The notes: generated by a model from the letters alone, not told the origin. A stretch of 64,000 bases of DNA from Gammaproteobacteria bacterium (GCA_025359565.1 JANYFY010000009.1:434001-498000), one strand, 5' to 3'. Counted from the stretch's first letter, positions 17,992 through 28,677 are shown. Made by a program: numbers and translations.

Positions 17992-19509
17992 ATGGGAAAT
18001 ATTAGAATGTGGTTGCTCGCTGCGGTTGCGGGCCTGTTAATGACGGTTGTCATGAATCATCGTTCAGGAAATTCTCTGAACACGGCCCAGTCTCCCGTGA
18101 TCGCTCAGACGCGAGCTCCTGAGCTTTCGCCTCCAAGGTTTACCGCAACTGCACCAAATCCCGCGGTAACGCAGGCGACAGCGGTACCAGGGACTACCCG
18201 GGTCACAGGGTTACCGGATTTTTCGCAACTAGTGGCTGAAAATGGTGCCGCAGTTGTCAACATAAGCGTGACTGAAAAAGTGCAAAAAACTAATAATTTT
18301 GCAATGCCGAGTGACGGAGATGATCCTTTATCGCAATTTTTCCATCGCTTTCAAAATCCTGCACCGGGTAGGGCACCTCCCGGACATGGTATCGGTTCCG
18401 GCTTTATTGTCAGTAGTGACGGCTACGTGCTGACCAATGCTCATGTGGTCGCGGATGCGGCTGAAGTCTCGGTCAAGTTGACTGATCGGCGCGAATTTCC
18501 CGCTAAAGTGGTGGGGGTAGATAAGCGCAGCGACGTGGCGCTGATAAAGATTGCCGCAACTGGGCTGCCCAGCGTACGCTTTGGAGACCCGACCCGGGTA
18601 AGGGCGGGGCAATGGGTGATTGCTATCGGATCGCCTTTTGGTTTTGAAAGTTCTGTTACCGCGGGTGTCGTCAGCGCGGTTGCGCGCGCGCTACCTGATG
18701 AAACTTACGTGCCTTTCATTCAAACCGATGCCGCGGTGAATCCCGGAAACTCAGGGGGTCCACTATTTAATCTAGACGGCGAAGTGATCGGAATCAATTC
18801 ACAGATCTATAGCCGCACGGGCGGGTTTATGGGGATGTCCTTTGCGATACCGATCGATATTGCCTTAAATGTTAAAGAACAATTGATGCATACGGGTAAG
18901 GTAAGTCGCAGTCGCATCGGCGTTGCGGTCCAAGAGGTTAACCAGCAGTTAGCGCAGACTTTTGGGCTTGGTACGCCCCACGGAGCGCTGGTCAGTTTGG
19001 TAGAACCGAAGAGTCCGGCAGAGCAGGCTGGATTAAAGCCCGGTGATGTAATTACGAGCGTCAATGGTCGAAATATTCAACGATCCTTGGATTTGCCCAC
19101 GGTGATCGCGGCATTGCCGCCCGGCAGCCAGGCAAAGATAGGAATTTGGCACGATCGCAAGGGCAGTGAAGTCATGGTGAAAACCATATTGCTGGACAGT
19201 GAACCCGCACAAACTGCGGGTAGTCACGAATCGGAGGAAGATGGCGGCAAGTTGGGCCTTGCGGTACGCCCTATTGATCCCAGCGAACAGCAGGAATTGC
19301 ATACTCGCGGCCATCTTGTGGTGGAACAGGTCACAGGCCCGGCGCTGGCGGCTGGTTTGCAAGTCGGCGATGTAGTTTTAGGCGTGAATGGCGCCAGTAT
19401 ATCGACTGCGACGGATATGAAAACGGCGGTGGCGCACGCCGGGCACAGCGTTGCATTACTTATTCAGCGCGAAGACGCCCAGATTTATATACCGGTTGAT
19501 TTGGGCTAG
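17992..19509 (+). CDS. degQ: Periplasmic Do-family serine protease/chaperone (DegQ/MucD)
   Basis: The start is ATG 17992, with GAGG about 10 nt upstream; 505 residues. An N-terminal hydrophobic segment (about 5-20) acts as signal peptide or anchor. The trypsin-like domain has His151 (TNAHVVAD), Asp181 (RSDVALIKI) and Ser254 (NPGNSGGPL). Two PDZ domains follow (about 300-390 and 415-500); the first contains PKSPAEQAGLKPGDVITSVNG. It degrades or refolds misfolded envelope proteins. It is read away from the kinase gene and is followed after 3 nt by ygiQ. A sigma-E-type promoter was looked for upstream but no clear match was found. Confidence 0.95.
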   Translation: MGNIRMWLLAAVAGLLMTVVMNHRSGNSLNTAQSPVIAQTRAPELSPPRFTATAPNPAVTQATAVPGTTRVTGLPDFSQLVAENGAAVVNISVTEKVQKTNNFAMPSDGDDPLSQFFHRFQNPAPGRAPPGHGIGSGFIVSSDGYVLTNAHVVADAAEVSVKLTDRREFPAKVVGVDKRSDVALIKIAATGLPSVRFGDPTRVRAGQWVIAIGSPFGFESSVTAGVVSAVARALPDETYVPFIQTDAAVNPGNSGGPLFNLDGEVIGINSQIYSRTGGFMGMSFAIPIDIALNVKEQLMHTGKVSRSRIGVAVQEVNQQLAQTFGLGTPHGALVSLVEPKSPAEQAGLKPGDVITSVNGRNIQRSLDLPTVIAALPPGSQAKIGIWHDRKGSEVMVKTILLDSEPAQTAGSHESEEDGGKLGLAVRPIDPSEQQELHTRGHLVVEQVTGPALAAGLQVGDVVLGVNGASISTATDMKTAVAHAGHSVALLIQREDAQIYIPVDLG

Positions 19510-19512
19510 CAG

Positions 19513-21675
19513 ATGCAAAGCGTCGCTCCGCTATTTGCTCCCGGAGCTGCGCGCGTTACAGGCGGATCGCAGGCTGCGTCTTTCTTGCCTACTACTCGGG
19601 CCGAGATGGACGTCCTTGGCTGGGATCGATGCGACGTTATTGTTGTCACCGGCGACGCCTATGTTGACCATCCCAGCTTTGGTATGGCAATTATAGGACG
19701 GGTACTTGAGGCTCAGGGTTTTCGGGTCGGAATTGTGGCGCAACCGAATTGGCGCAGTACCGAGGACTTTATGGCGCTGGGCGAGCCGCGCCTATTTTTT
19801 GGAGTTACTGGCGGCAATATGGACTCTATGGTGAATCGCTACACATCGGAGCGTCGTGTGCGCAGCGATGACGCATATACGCCGGGAGGTCAGGGTGGGA
19901 GCCGTCCAGATCGTTGCGTGATTGTGTACTCACAACGGGTGCGCGAGGTTTATAAACAAGTCCCCATTGTGATTGGTGGAATCGAAGCGAGTCTTCGGCG
20001 CATCGCACATTTTGATTATTGGTCGGAGAATGTGCGTCGATCGGTGCTAATAGACTCTAAAGCGGACTTGTTGGTGTTTGGAAATGCGGAGCGCCAGATT
20101 GGAGAAATAGCCAAACGTCTGGACCAGCGTGTCCATATCAGTGACATTACGGATTTACGCGGTACGGTATTTGTACGGCGCGGTACACCGGCGGACTGGA
20201 TCGAGATTGATTCCACAGAGCTCGACACCCCCGGAGCCTTGAGCACGCCGTTGAATCCCTACGCAATGGTAACAAGTGCGGCAGCACCGACTGCTGATGT
20301 CGCTGCGACGAAAATAGTTAAATTTGTTCGCGAAGTTTCGAATGCGCAGCGCGATCATAGTGTGATTCGATTGCCCTCGTACGAACAGGTGAGCAAAGAC
20401 GCGGTTTTGTACGCGCATGCCTCGCGAATTTTGCATTTGGAGTCTAATCCGGGTAACGCGCGCGCGATGGTGCAACAGCATGGACTGGTCGATGTATGGC
20501 TCAATCCACCGCCGTTACCCTTAACCACTGCGGACATGGATGCCGTGTATGAATTGCCCTATACACGCCGGCCGCATCCGTCATACGGCAAAGCCAAGAT
20601 CCCGGCCTATCAAATGATTCGGTTTTCCGTGGCCATTCAACGCGGATGCTTTGGCGGATGTACTTTTTGCTCCATTACCGAGCATGAGGGACGCATCATT
20701 CAAAGCCGTTCGGAAAATAGTGTAATTCGCGAGATTGAAGCCATTAGAGACCAAGTGCCCGGCTTTACCGGTGTGATATCGGACTTAGGCGGTCCGACCG
20801 CGAATATGTATCGATTGCAGTGCAAGAGCCCTGAGATTGAGTCTGCCTGTCGTCGGCCTTCCTGTGTATTTCCAGGAGTTTGTTCTAATCTGAATACCGA
20901 CCATGCACCATTAATTAACCTGTATCGGCGTGCGCGCACCTTGCCGGGTGTGAAAAAAGTATTGATCGCGTCCGGCGTGCGCTACGATTTGGCTATAGAG
21001 TCGCCTGAGTATGTCAAAGAGCTTGCAACACACCACACTGGCGGATATTTAAAAATCGCCCCCGAAGCGATCGGTGATGGGCCGCTCTCGAAGATGATGA
21101 AACCAGGCGTAAGTGCCTATTATAAGTTTAAAGAACTATTCGATAAATATTCCAAAGAAGCGGGTAAAGAACAGTATTTGATACCTTATTTTATTGCCGC
21201 CCATCCCGGCACTCGCGATCAAGATATGCTCGATCTAGCCGTGTGGCTCAAGAAAAATGGCTTTCGTGCGGATCAAGTACAAGCCTTCCTTCCCTCACCT
21301 ATGGCAACCGCCACCGCTATGTATCATTCGGGTAAGAATCCGCTAAAGCGAGTTTCTCGTCACAGCGAGCCTGTGAATATTCCTAAAGGGCTTAAGGTGC
21401 GGCGGTTGCACAAAGCTTTTCTTCGCTACCATGATCCTGCGAATTGGCCGATTTTACGTGATGCACTAAAACGATTAGGTCGAGCAGATTTGATCGGTAA
21501 CGGTAAACAACATCTCATTCCCGCTTACCAGCCGTTGGGTACTGCAAAGGGTATGGGAAAAATAAAAACGCCGCCTTTACCTTTTCGAACCCAGCACACC
21601 GGTTTGCCGAAATCGGGCAGAGCCCAACAGCAAAAATTTAGGCGTCCATCAGGTCGACCGGCAAATAGCGCTTGA
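19513..21675 (+). CDS. ygiQ: YgiQ-family radical SAM protein
   Basis: A 720-residue protein of the UPF0313/YgiQ family. The radical SAM cluster motif is [19 protein letters not shown] (CxxxCxxC) near residues 378-390. Typical family blocks surround it: [37 protein letters not shown], and [20 protein letters not shown] in the C-terminal half. The tail (about 670-720) is basic and low in complexity. The enzymatic reaction is not established for the family. It starts 3 nt after degQ, so it may share its transcript. Confidence 0.93.
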   Translation: MQSVAPLFAPGAARVTGGSQAASFLPTTRAEMDVLGWDRCDVIVVTGDAYVDHPSFGMAIIGRVLEAQGFRVGIVAQPNWRSTEDFMALGEPRLFFGVTGGNMDSMVNRYTSERRVRSDDAYTPGGQGGSRPDRCVIVYSQRVREVYKQVPIVIGGIEASLRRIAHFDYWSENVRRSVLIDSKADLLVFGNAERQIGEIAKRLDQRVHISDITDLRGTVFVRRGTPADWIEIDSTELDTPGALSTPLNPYAMVTSAAAPTADVAATKIVKFVREVSNAQRDHSVIRLPSYEQVSKDAVLYAHASRILHLESNPGNARAMVQQHGLVDVWLNPPPLPLTTADMDAVYELPYTRRPHPSYGKAKIPAYQMIRFSVAIQRGCFGGCTFCSITEHEGRIIQSRSENSVIREIEAIRDQVPGFTGVISDLGGPTANMYRLQCKSPEIESACRRPSCVFPGVCSNLNTDHAPLINLYRRARTLPGVKKVLIASGVRYDLAIESPEYVKELATHHTGGYLKIAPEAIGDGPLSKMMKPGVSAYYKFKELFDKYSKEAGKEQYLIPYFIAAHPGTRDQDMLDLAVWLKKNGFRADQVQAFLPSPMATATAMYHSGKNPLKRVSRHSEPVNIPKGLKVRRLHKAFLRYHDPANWPILRDALKRLGRADLIGNGKQHLIPAYQPLGTAKGMGKIKTPPLPFRTQHTGLPKSGRAQQQKFRRPSGRPANSA

Positions 21676-21684
21676 ATTGGGTGG

Positions 21685-21702
21685 CGATGGCAATCGCCAT
21701 CG
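21685..21702 (+). terminator. Hairpin between ygiQ and thrA, weak terminator candidate
   Basis: A 7-bp stem CGATGGC / GCCATCG with a 4-nt AATC loop. A T-rich stretch (TTATTTTTA) begins only about 8 nt later, so termination would be inefficient. It could mark the ygiQ end, or processing before the thr operon. Confidence 0.35.
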
Positions 21703-21753
21703 GTTGAGGTTATTTTTACAGTTCTAAATTAAGCTACGGATTGTTGCAGACCT

Positions 21754-24222
21754 ATGGAAAGATGGATAGTACATAAATTTGGCGGATCCTCCGTTGCCGA
21801 TGCTGATTGTTTCCGGCGGGTCGCTGAAATCACTGAGAGATCCGGCAAGACGCGCGAGGCCGTGGTTTTGTCTGCCTGTCGCGGAGTAACAGACGCGCTG
21901 TTGGGCTTAGTATCGTTGGCCGAACAGTCGGGCGATTTTTCGGCTGCAATTGAACTCCTGCAAGTGCGCCATGCAACGCTTGCGACTGCGTTAATTTCAC
22001 GAGTCGCATCGGATGCTTATCTCGCTAAATTAGAAAACGATTGTCGTGACATTTCCGGGATGCTGCACACGGTACGGCTCATTCGTGCTGCACCGGATTC
22101 GGTGCGTGATGTCATCGCCGGTTTTGGCGAAATCTGGTCAACTCGATTGTTTGCGCTTTATTTGCGTGAACGTGCGCGCATCAAGGGCGATATTCAGTGG
22201 CTAGATGCGCGCCACGTAGTGATCGTAGAGTGGGGACCATTAGGCCCTGTGGTGCAATGGGCCATCAGCGAACAGAACCTGCGCAAGCTAGTACCTGAAA
22301 AATTCGTGGGTAGACTAGTAATTACGGGGTTTGTAGCCACCACAACCAAAGGTATTCAGACCACGTTGGGGCGCAACGGCAGTGATTTTTCCGGGTCCAT
22401 ATTTGGTGCCTTATTAAATGCGGCTGAAATTCATATTTGGACGGATGTCGATGGTGTTTTATCGGCCGATCCACGGATGGTTCCTAATGCTCAAGTAATA
22501 GATCAACTCTCCTATAACGAAGCGATGGAATTGGCATATTTCGGTGCCAAGGTGATTCATCCACAAACCATGGAGCCTGCGGTAGATAGGGATATTCCCA
22601 TTTATATCCGAAATACGTTTTCACCCGCGAATCGGGGCACGTTGATTTGCGCGAAGCCCACGTCGGCCTTGACCGTTAAAGGAATTACGACCATAACACC
22701 CGTGGCTTTAATCAATTTAGAAGGTGCCGGGATGATTGGGGTTCCAGGTACCGCACATCGTTTGTTCGGTGCCCTGCGAGACGCGAGTATTTCGGTGATT
22801 TTGATTTCACAGGGTAGTTCGGAGCATTCGATTTGCTTTGCTATCCCTGAGGAGCAGGCCTTGCGCGCCGAGACGGCCGTGCGTTGGGCCTTCGATACAG
22901 AATTGCGCGACGGGCAAATTCAACAAGTAGAGGTGGGCTTGGGTTTAAGCATTCTGGCAGTGGTGGGCGACGGGATGGCCGGGTCACACGGAGTAGCCGC
23001 CAAGGTTTTTAATGCGCTGGGAGCGGCCGCTATTAGCGTGCGTGCCATTGCGCAGGGCGCTTCCGAACGCAATATTTCGGTGGTTGTCGAGGGTAAGGGC
23101 GCAGCCAAGGCGCTACGTGCGGTACATGCAGCTTTTTATCTGTCGCCTAATACGTTATCCATAGGCCTGATTGGGCCGGGCACGGTGGGTCGGGCGCTCA
23201 TGGCGCAAATTGATTCACAAATTGAGCGCCTGCGTACCCAAAATTTAGATTTACGGGTCCGCGGTATTGCGAGTTCCTCGCGCATGTTGCTGGTAGACAG
23301 CGTTATTGACTTAGAAAATTGGCACGAGCGTTTTATTGCCGTAAGCGAACCGTTAGATTTGCTGACATTCGCACAGCATATTCAAGCGGATTTCATCCCA
23401 CACTCGGTCATCATTGACTGCAGTGCGAGTCAAGAGGTTGCATTTAATTATGCGACTTGGCTGGCGGGGGGTATCCATATTGTAACGCCGAATAAGAAGG
23501 CGAATAGCGGTGCACTGGCTGCCTATCAAGCCATCGAGGAGGCGCGTCGGGCGGCTGGCACTCATTATCTTTATGAAGCGACAGTGGGGGCTGGCTTACC
23601 GATAATCCATACGCTGCGGGATTTGCGCGAGACGGGCGATGAAATTACGTGTATTGAAGGCATTTTTTCTGGAACGCTCGCCTATTTGTTTAACGTATTT
23701 GTGGGTCGTGAGCCGTTCTCATCAATTGTTCAAGCGGCAAGGCTTAAGGGTTATACGGAACCCGATCCTCGTGACGATTTATCCGGTATAGATGTGGTTC
23801 GCAAGCTCGTTATATTGGGTCGAGAAATGGGCTTGACGCTGGAAATGTCTGACGTCGACGTAATGAGTCTCGTTCCGCCGGAACTGGAGAAGTGTAGTGT
23901 TGATGAATTCATGAGTAGACTGCCCGAGTTTGATGCAAAGATGGAGACAATGTTGGCGGAGGCTACCCTGCAAAATCAAGTGTTGCGCTATGTGGGCCGA
24001 ATCGAGGCGAGTGGCATGGCATCGGTGAAATTGACCCGATTGCCTGCTAAGCACGCATTTGCAAATATTGCACTTACCGATAATGTAGTGCGCTTTGCGA
24101 CCCGTCGATATTGCGATAACCCACTGATAGTTCAAGGTCCAGGCGCAGGACCCGAAGTGACCGCGGGTGGAGTATTTTCGGATTTGCTGCGATTGTCGGC
24201 CTATCTTGGCGCCCGTATTTAA
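21754..24222 (+). CDS. thrA: Bifunctional aspartate kinase / homoserine dehydrogenase I
   Basis: An 822-residue fusion catalysing the first and third steps of the aspartate-to-threonine pathway. The aspartokinase domain (1-290) begins KFGGSSVADAD and has LGRNGSDFSGSIFG and TDVDGVLSADPRM. ACT domains occupy about 310-460, with the QGSSEHSICFAI and QGASERNISVVV repeats that bind threonine. The dehydrogenase domain (about 465-822) has the NAD(P) loop GLIGPGTVGRALM and the catalytic region KGYTEPDPRDDLSGIDVVRK. It heads the thrABC operon. A threonine/isoleucine-rich leader peptide was sought in the 78-bp upstream gap and no convincing one was found. Confidence 0.97.
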   Translation: MERWIVHKFGGSSVADADCFRRVAEITERSGKTREAVVLSACRGVTDALLGLVSLAEQSGDFSAAIELLQVRHATLATALISRVASDAYLAKLENDCRDISGMLHTVRLIRAAPDSVRDVIAGFGEIWSTRLFALYLRERARIKGDIQWLDARHVVIVEWGPLGPVVQWAISEQNLRKLVPEKFVGRLVITGFVATTTKGIQTTLGRNGSDFSGSIFGALLNAAEIHIWTDVDGVLSADPRMVPNAQVIDQLSYNEAMELAYFGAKVIHPQTMEPAVDRDIPIYIRNTFSPANRGTLICAKPTSALTVKGITTITPVALINLEGAGMIGVPGTAHRLFGALRDASISVILISQGSSEHSICFAIPEEQALRAETAVRWAFDTELRDGQIQQVEVGLGLSILAVVGDGMAGSHGVAAKVFNALGAAAISVRAIAQGASERNISVVVEGKGAAKALRAVHAAFYLSPNTLSIGLIGPGTVGRALMAQIDSQIERLRTQNLDLRVRGIASSSRMLLVDSVIDLENWHERFIAVSEPLDLLTFAQHIQADFIPHSVIIDCSASQEVAFNYATWLAGGIHIVTPNKKANSGALAAYQAIEEARRAAGTHYLYEATVGAGLPIIHTLRDLRETGDEITCIEGIFSGTLAYLFNVFVGREPFSSIVQAARLKGYTEPDPRDDLSGIDVVRKLVILGREMGLTLEMSDVDVMSLVPPELEKCSVDEFMSRLPEFDAKMETMLAEATLQNQVLRYVGRIEASGMASVKLTRLPAKHAFANIALTDNVVRFATRRYCDNPLIVQGPGAGPEVTAGGVFSDLLRLSAYLGARI

Positions 24223-24242
24223 GATTTTTTTAAGGATCACCT

Positions 24243-25175
24243 GTGCTTACTGATGTTACTGCTTTTGCGCCGGCCACCGTCGCTAACGTGGGTATTGGTT
24301 TTGATATTTTAGGCCACACGGTCGAGTCGCTCGGTGACAGAGTTCGCGTGACCCGAATTGAGGAACCGACCGTTCGAATTCGCAACATCAGCGGGATTGG
24401 CGGTGAACTGCCGCTGGAGAGCGCTCGCAATACTGCCGGTCGGGCGCTACAAGCGATGCATTCATCCTTGGGCTTGAGCTACGGTTTTGAAATTGATATC
24501 CACAAGGGTATTCCGATGTCATCCGGGCTGGGCGGTTCGGCTGCCTCTGCCGTCGCGGCGGTGGTAGCGGCTAACGCGTTGTTAGAGACCCCGTTGTCGC
24601 TATTGGAATTACTTAAGTACGCTATGGAGGGCGAGATAGTGGCCAGTGGCTCAGCGCATGTGGATAACATTGCGCCCTGTTTATTCGGTGGGCTGATACT
24701 TACCGTCGGGATTGATAATCCTCGCGTTAAACAAATTCCAGTACCCGCCTCGGTGCGCTGTGTATTGGCACATCCACACATGCATTTAGGAACTCGGGAA
24801 GCGCGCGCAATTTTAAAATTAGATGTGAGCCGTTCGGATTTTGTCTGGCAGACGGCGAATTTAGCAGGATTTATCAGCGGCTGTTATTCGAATGATTTGG
24901 ATATGATTCGGGATTCATTTAACGACGTCATTATAGAGCCGCAGCGACATTCGCTTATTCCTGGCTTCATGGATGTGAAGCGTTCGGCGATGTTGGCGGG
25001 GGCGCTGGGGTGCTCGATCTCCGGCGCCGGTCCCACGGTCTTTGCCTGGGCAGAGACTCAATATGCCGAAGCGGTTAGAGGCGCTATGGTAGCGGCATTT
25101 GCAGCTCACGGATTACCTGCGGATCATTGGATCTCATCGATTGAAAATTTTGGCGCCCGTATCGTGAAAAGCTAA
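24243..25175 (+). CDS. thrB: Homoserine kinase (GHMP family)
   Basis: A 310-residue enzyme phosphorylating homoserine. GTG start at 24243, preceded by AAGGA; the gap to thrA is 20 nt. The N-terminal block APATVANVGIGFDILGH and the GHMP ATP loop PMSSGLGGSAASAVAA (about residue 90-105) are clear, and SISGAGPTVFAW is the C-terminal GHMP motif. Its TAA overlaps the ATG of thrC by one base (TAATG). Confidence 0.97.
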   Translation: MLTDVTAFAPATVANVGIGFDILGHTVESLGDRVRVTRIEEPTVRIRNISGIGGELPLESARNTAGRALQAMHSSLGLSYGFEIDIHKGIPMSSGLGGSAASAVAAVVAANALLETPLSLLELLKYAMEGEIVASGSAHVDNIAPCLFGGLILTVGIDNPRVKQIPVPASVRCVLAHPHMHLGTREARAILKLDVSRSDFVWQTANLAGFISGCYSNDLDMIRDSFNDVIIEPQRHSLIPGFMDVKRSAMLAGALGCSISGAGPTVFAWAETQYAEAVRGAMVAAFAAHGLPADHWISSIENFGARIVKS

Positions 25176-26479
25176 TGGCGTCATTGGCTTTTGCAAGCAC
25201 CCGGGGCGGCGCAAAACCCGTACCCTTAAGCACCGCTATCCAGCATGGGTTGGCACCCGATGGTGGATTGTATATGCCGACGGTATTGCCGCCCTTGGAT
25301 GTTAATTCGCTTGCAGGGTTAGCCTTGCCTCACCTTGCGCGAGTGGCTCTGTCAGGGTTTTTCGCGGCCGATCGCTTACAGCTTCAGCTTGGATCCATAG
25401 CAGATTCGGCTTTTAATTTTCCAGCACCCATCACCAGCGTGGGTGGCTGTCCCGATCCGCTGTTTGCACTGGAGTTGTATCACGGGCCCACCGCGGCATT
25501 TAAAGATTTCGGCGCACGCTTCTTAAGCGCGTGTTTGCAGGGAATGGAGGAATTCTCGGCGACCAAACCGTTAACGATTCTAGTTGCGACTTCGGGCGAT
25601 ACGGGGGGTGCGGTGGCCGCAGCGTTCTACCGACGTTTAGGTATGCGAGTCGTCATTTTGTACCCAAAGGGCTTAGTGAGTCCTCGGCAAGAACAACAGC
25701 TGACCTGCTGGGGTGAGAACGTCGTTTCGTTGCGCGTTGCCGGGACTTTTGATGATTGCCAGCGACTAGTCAAAGAGGCCTTAGTTGATCCCGATTTAAG
25801 CCAACAACATCGTTTCAGCTCTGCTAATAGCATCAACATTGGGCGCCTGTTGCCGCAAATGATCTACTACATGAGTGCAAGCTTAGAGGTCCAACGAAGC
25901 ACTGGGTTAGCTGCGTCATTTATCGTTCCTGCTGGTAATCTTGGCAACGCTTTGGCGGCTCTCTGGGCTAGAGCATTGGGGCTACCGATTAGACGCATCA
26001 TTTTGGCGCATAACGTCAATCGTACCGTACCGGAGTACTTGCAAACCGGCGTGTGGCATCCCCGTCCCAGCATCGGTACTCTCGCTTCCGCCATGGATGT
26101 GGGTAATCCTAGTAATATGGAGCGGATACGCGCTATGTACCCCGAAATAGCGCTTTTGCGAAAGCAAATCAGCGCAAGCTCAGTATATGACGCTACAATT
26201 CGTCTACGCATTCGGGAGGACTTCATGAATTACCAGCGGGAGTGGTGCCCGCACACGGCCACAGCAGCCGAGGTGTATGCCTTGCTACCCGCGCTCGAGC
26301 GTCAAAATCCCTGGGTGTTGGTGTCGACGGCCCATCCAGCTAAATTTAACGATATCGTGGAACCGATCTTGGGAAAAACTATTGCTGTGCCTGAGTGTCT
26401 TGAACGTTTGTTGCATCTCCCACAGCAGGTTAGTGACATACCGGCGACGCTTCAGGCGCTCCGTCACGCGATTGCATGA
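25175..26479 (+). CDS. thrC: Threonine synthase (PLP-dependent)
   Basis: A 434-residue enzyme making threonine from O-phosphohomoserine. Lys110 in HGPTAAFKDFGARF is the PLP Schiff-base residue. VATSGDTGGAVAAAFY is the phosphate-binding loop, and FSSANSINIGRLLPQMIYY and VPAGNLGNALAALWA are further family blocks. The size and N-terminal GGLYMP motif fit the shorter E. coli-type enzyme. It completes thrABC and overlaps the following NERD gene by 4 nt (ATGA). Confidence 0.97.
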   Translation: MASLAFASTRGGAKPVPLSTAIQHGLAPDGGLYMPTVLPPLDVNSLAGLALPHLARVALSGFFAADRLQLQLGSIADSAFNFPAPITSVGGCPDPLFALELYHGPTAAFKDFGARFLSACLQGMEEFSATKPLTILVATSGDTGGAVAAAFYRRLGMRVVILYPKGLVSPRQEQQLTCWGENVVSLRVAGTFDDCQRLVKEALVDPDLSQQHRFSSANSINIGRLLPQMIYYMSASLEVQRSTGLAASFIVPAGNLGNALAALWARALGLPIRRIILAHNVNRTVPEYLQTGVWHPRPSIGTLASAMDVGNPSNMERIRAMYPEIALLRKQISASSVYDATIRLRIREDFMNYQREWCPHTATAAEVYALLPALERQNPWVLVSTAHPAKFNDIVEPILGKTIAVPECLERLLHLPQQVSDIPATLQALRHAIA

Positions 26480-27087
26480 GTACTTCAGATATCAGTATTT
26501 TTTTTGATTCACAGTGGATTTGGGCTGCTGTATTGGCCCTATTCATTGCAGTACTAGGATTCTTTGCGCTGCGACTTTACCAGCGGCGGACCCGGCGTCG
26601 AACACTGCTTGCACGATTGCAGCGCGTTGCGTTCGCGGCTGTGCATCAAGTCTTGGTGCCAGACATGATGGGTGGGTTTATCCATATTGATCATCTTTTA
26701 TTGACGCCGCGCGGCGTGGTTATTCTCGATACCCGCCGGGTGGCAGGATTGATCTTCGGTGGTGATCAAATGAGTGAATGGACGGTAATGGGACCGCGTT
26801 CCCGCTCAACCTTCGACAATCCGCAACCGGCTCTCTATGATCGCATTGCCGCAGTCAAGGGGTTGGTAGGGGAAGTTCCGGTCGAGGGACGTTTGTTATT
26901 TTCTAATGTGGGAAAATTTACCAAGGGTGTTCCTAAATGGGTGATGATGTTAAATGACTTGGAAGGTCAGTTTCCCTTAGTGGATCGGACGCTTATTAGT
27001 TCCGCGCCGTTCGATCAATTCAATGAAAGCTGGAGTCGCATTCAATCTCAGTTGCGCCCCAGTCCGCATCAGTTTACTAACCTCTAA
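26476..27087 (+). CDS. Membrane-anchored NERD-domain protein
   Basis: A 203-residue protein. One transmembrane helix (about 14-34) is followed by a basic stretch and a NERD (nuclease-related) domain (about 45-160), with GGFIHIDHLLLTPRGVVILD and FDNPQPALYDRIAAV being typical. The NERD fold is related to restriction-type nucleases; activity of single-domain anchored forms is not established. It is coupled by ATGA to thrC although functionally unrelated, so it is probably a hitchhiker. Its end overlaps the convergent tatD gene by 11 bp. Confidence 0.85.
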   Translation: MSTSDISIFFDSQWIWAAVLALFIAVLGFFALRLYQRRTRRRTLLARLQRVAFAAVHQVLVPDMMGGFIHIDHLLLTPRGVVILDTRRVAGLIFGGDQMSEWTVMGPRSRSTFDNPQPALYDRIAAVKGLVGEVPVEGRLLFSNVGKFTKGVPKWVMMLNDLEGQFPLVDRTLISSAPFDQFNESWSRIQSQLRPSPHQFTNL

Positions 27088-27871
27088 AGAATAAGCGCCT
27101 AGCGTTATCAGAGGTATGCGCAGCCAATTTTTCTAGCGACTGGCTCCGCGCTGCCGCTACCGTCGCCGCGATGTGGGGTAAGAAACTCGGTTCATTGCGA
27201 CGTGATTTTGGCTTAGGTTGAAGGTCGCGCGGCAAAAGGTAAGGCGAATCGGTTTCAAGCATCAGCTTATTGTCAGGAATATGCGTTACCACCTGTCGCA
27301 ATTCAAGTCCGCGGCGTTCATCGCAAATCCAGCCAGTAATTCCGATTGCTAGATCGAGTGCCAAATAATCTTCGAGTTCTAACAATGAACCGGTGAAGCA
27401 GTGGGCAACTCCGCCGACCAAATTCGCCCGATGCTCTTTCATAATCGAAAGAAAATCATGATGAGCATCGCGCTGATGCAAAAATACTGGCTTACACACT
27501 TTTGCAGCGATCTCCAATTGAGCTATAAACGCGGCACGTTGCACCGGACGTGGGGCGACATCCCGATAATAGTCCAAACCACATTCCCCAACCGCAACTA
27601 CGGCTGAGTGACTTAAAAGGTCAAAAAAAATTTCATTCAGTGAGGGGTCGAAGCTACTGGCATGGTGCGGATGAATGCCAGCGGTGCTGAACAGAGCCTG
27701 AGGGTACGCTACCGTCAACCTAAAAGCCTGTTTCGAACTTGCAACATCCGCTCCAGTTACAATCTTCTGTGTAACGCCTGCCGCCGTCGCACGGCCGATC
27801 ACCAATTCAAGATCCGAGGCAAAACTTGCATGGGTTAGGTTCGCGCCAATATCGATGAGTTCGACCTTCAA
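27077..27871 (-). CDS. tatD: TatD-family metal-dependent DNase
   Basis: A 264-residue TIM-barrel amidohydrolase-fold nuclease. Metal ligands are visible in the family motifs IDIGANLTH, GECGLDYYRD, PVFLHQRDAH, GVAHCFTGS and LMLETDSPYLLPRDL. The ANLTH and ITGWICDERRG patterns match E. coli TatD itself rather than YcfH/YjjV. It acts as a 3'-5' exonuclease in DNA repair or fragmentation and, despite the name, has no role in Tat transport. It is divergent from the TPR-like gene. Confidence 0.94.
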   Translation of the reverse strand: MKVELIDIGANLTHASFASDLELVIGRATAAGVTQKIVTGADVASSKQAFRLTVAYPQALFSTAGIHPHHASSFDPSLNEIFFDLLSHSAVVAVGECGLDYYRDVAPRPVQRAAFIAQLEIAAKVCKPVFLHQRDAHHDFLSIMKEHRANLVGGVAHCFTGSLLELEDYLALDLAIGITGWICDERRGLELRQVVTHIPDNKLMLETDSPYLLPRDLQPKPKSRRNEPSFLPHIAATVAAARSQSLEKLAAHTSDNARRLFFRG

Positions 27872-27921
27872 AATATTAAACCGTATGCTATCTTTGAGCT
27901 CAGTATTGTAAGGCGTTTTAC

Positions 27922-28677
27922 ATGTTAAAAAACCAAAACTCTAAAATATTCGTTGCCTTGTATTTACTGACTGTAATGGCGCTGCAAGGGGCAATAGCGC
28001 AACAAGGAGGTGACACTCAAGCCCAAATTCTATACGCCTATCAGACCGAAGATGTTCATCGGTTGCGCGAGTTGCAGCGTAACCTTAGCGCGCAAATCAA
28101 ACCAGAAGTGCATGATAATAATTTACGTTATGACTTGGCGCATACCGAGTATCGTCTCGCTCAATTGTCGGGGAGGGGGAGGGCACATGATTCGCTGCTC
28201 GCGTTAGAGAATTGTTCTGAACAACTGACCCCCCTATTGATCCACGCCCAAAAGCTAGATGTCAGGCCAGACATCAAGGCGGTGGAAGCCATGATATTAA
28301 AGTCCGCGTGTGATGCGGAACTCGCAGCCTACAAACCTGTGCAGGCTGCTCGCTTGCGGCGGCATGCTTTAGATTTACTGAGCGATGCGCTCAAGCTGGC
28401 TCCTGAAAACCCTCGAGCAATTTATTTAAAGGCCGCAGCCGAACGGCCTCTGTCAGCGCAAGCATTGTTAAAATCAGCTGAGTTGTTCGAGAAATCTCCC
28501 GCTACCAGTGATGATGTGCCGGGATGGGGACACGCTGAAGCATATGTTTCACTTGGCCTGCAGCTGGCGAGCCTGGGGGATACGTTAGGGGCCCGAAATT
28601 GGATTGAGAAAGCGTTGATTGCCGCGCCGGATTTCAAAGCGGCTCAGCGCCAGTTAACAATACTACTGAAGCCTTAA
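27922..28677 (+). CDS. Exported helical-repeat (TPR-like) protein of unknown function
   Basis: A 251-residue protein with a signal peptide (about 1-26, ending GAIAQQ). The remainder is helical: residues about 85-245 carry TPR-like repeats, including LDLLSDALKLAPENPRAIYL and ARNWIEKALIAAPDFKAAQR. No catalytic motif is seen. It is presumably periplasmic and mediates protein contacts. It sits alone between tatD and the YgjP-like protease, with a 44-nt gap to the latter. Confidence 0.75.
   Translation: MLKNQNSKIFVALYLLTVMALQGAIAQQGGDTQAQILYAYQTEDVHRLRELQRNLSAQIKPEVHDNNLRYDLAHTEYRLAQLSGRGRAHDSLLALENCSEQLTPLLIHAQKLDVRPDIKAVEAMILKSACDAELAAYKPVQAARLRRHALDLLSDALKLAPENPRAIYLKAAAERPLSAQALLKSAELFEKSPATSDDVPGWGHAEAYVSLGLQLASLGDTLGARNWIEKALIAAPDFKAAQRQLTILLKP

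Noticed and set aside
21687-21707. thr operon leader peptide (ATG GCA ATC GCC ATC GGT TGA inside the hairpin)
   Set aside because: It has two Ile codons but no Thr codons, no ribosome site, and arises from the palindrome itself; no competing antiterminator pairing is evident.
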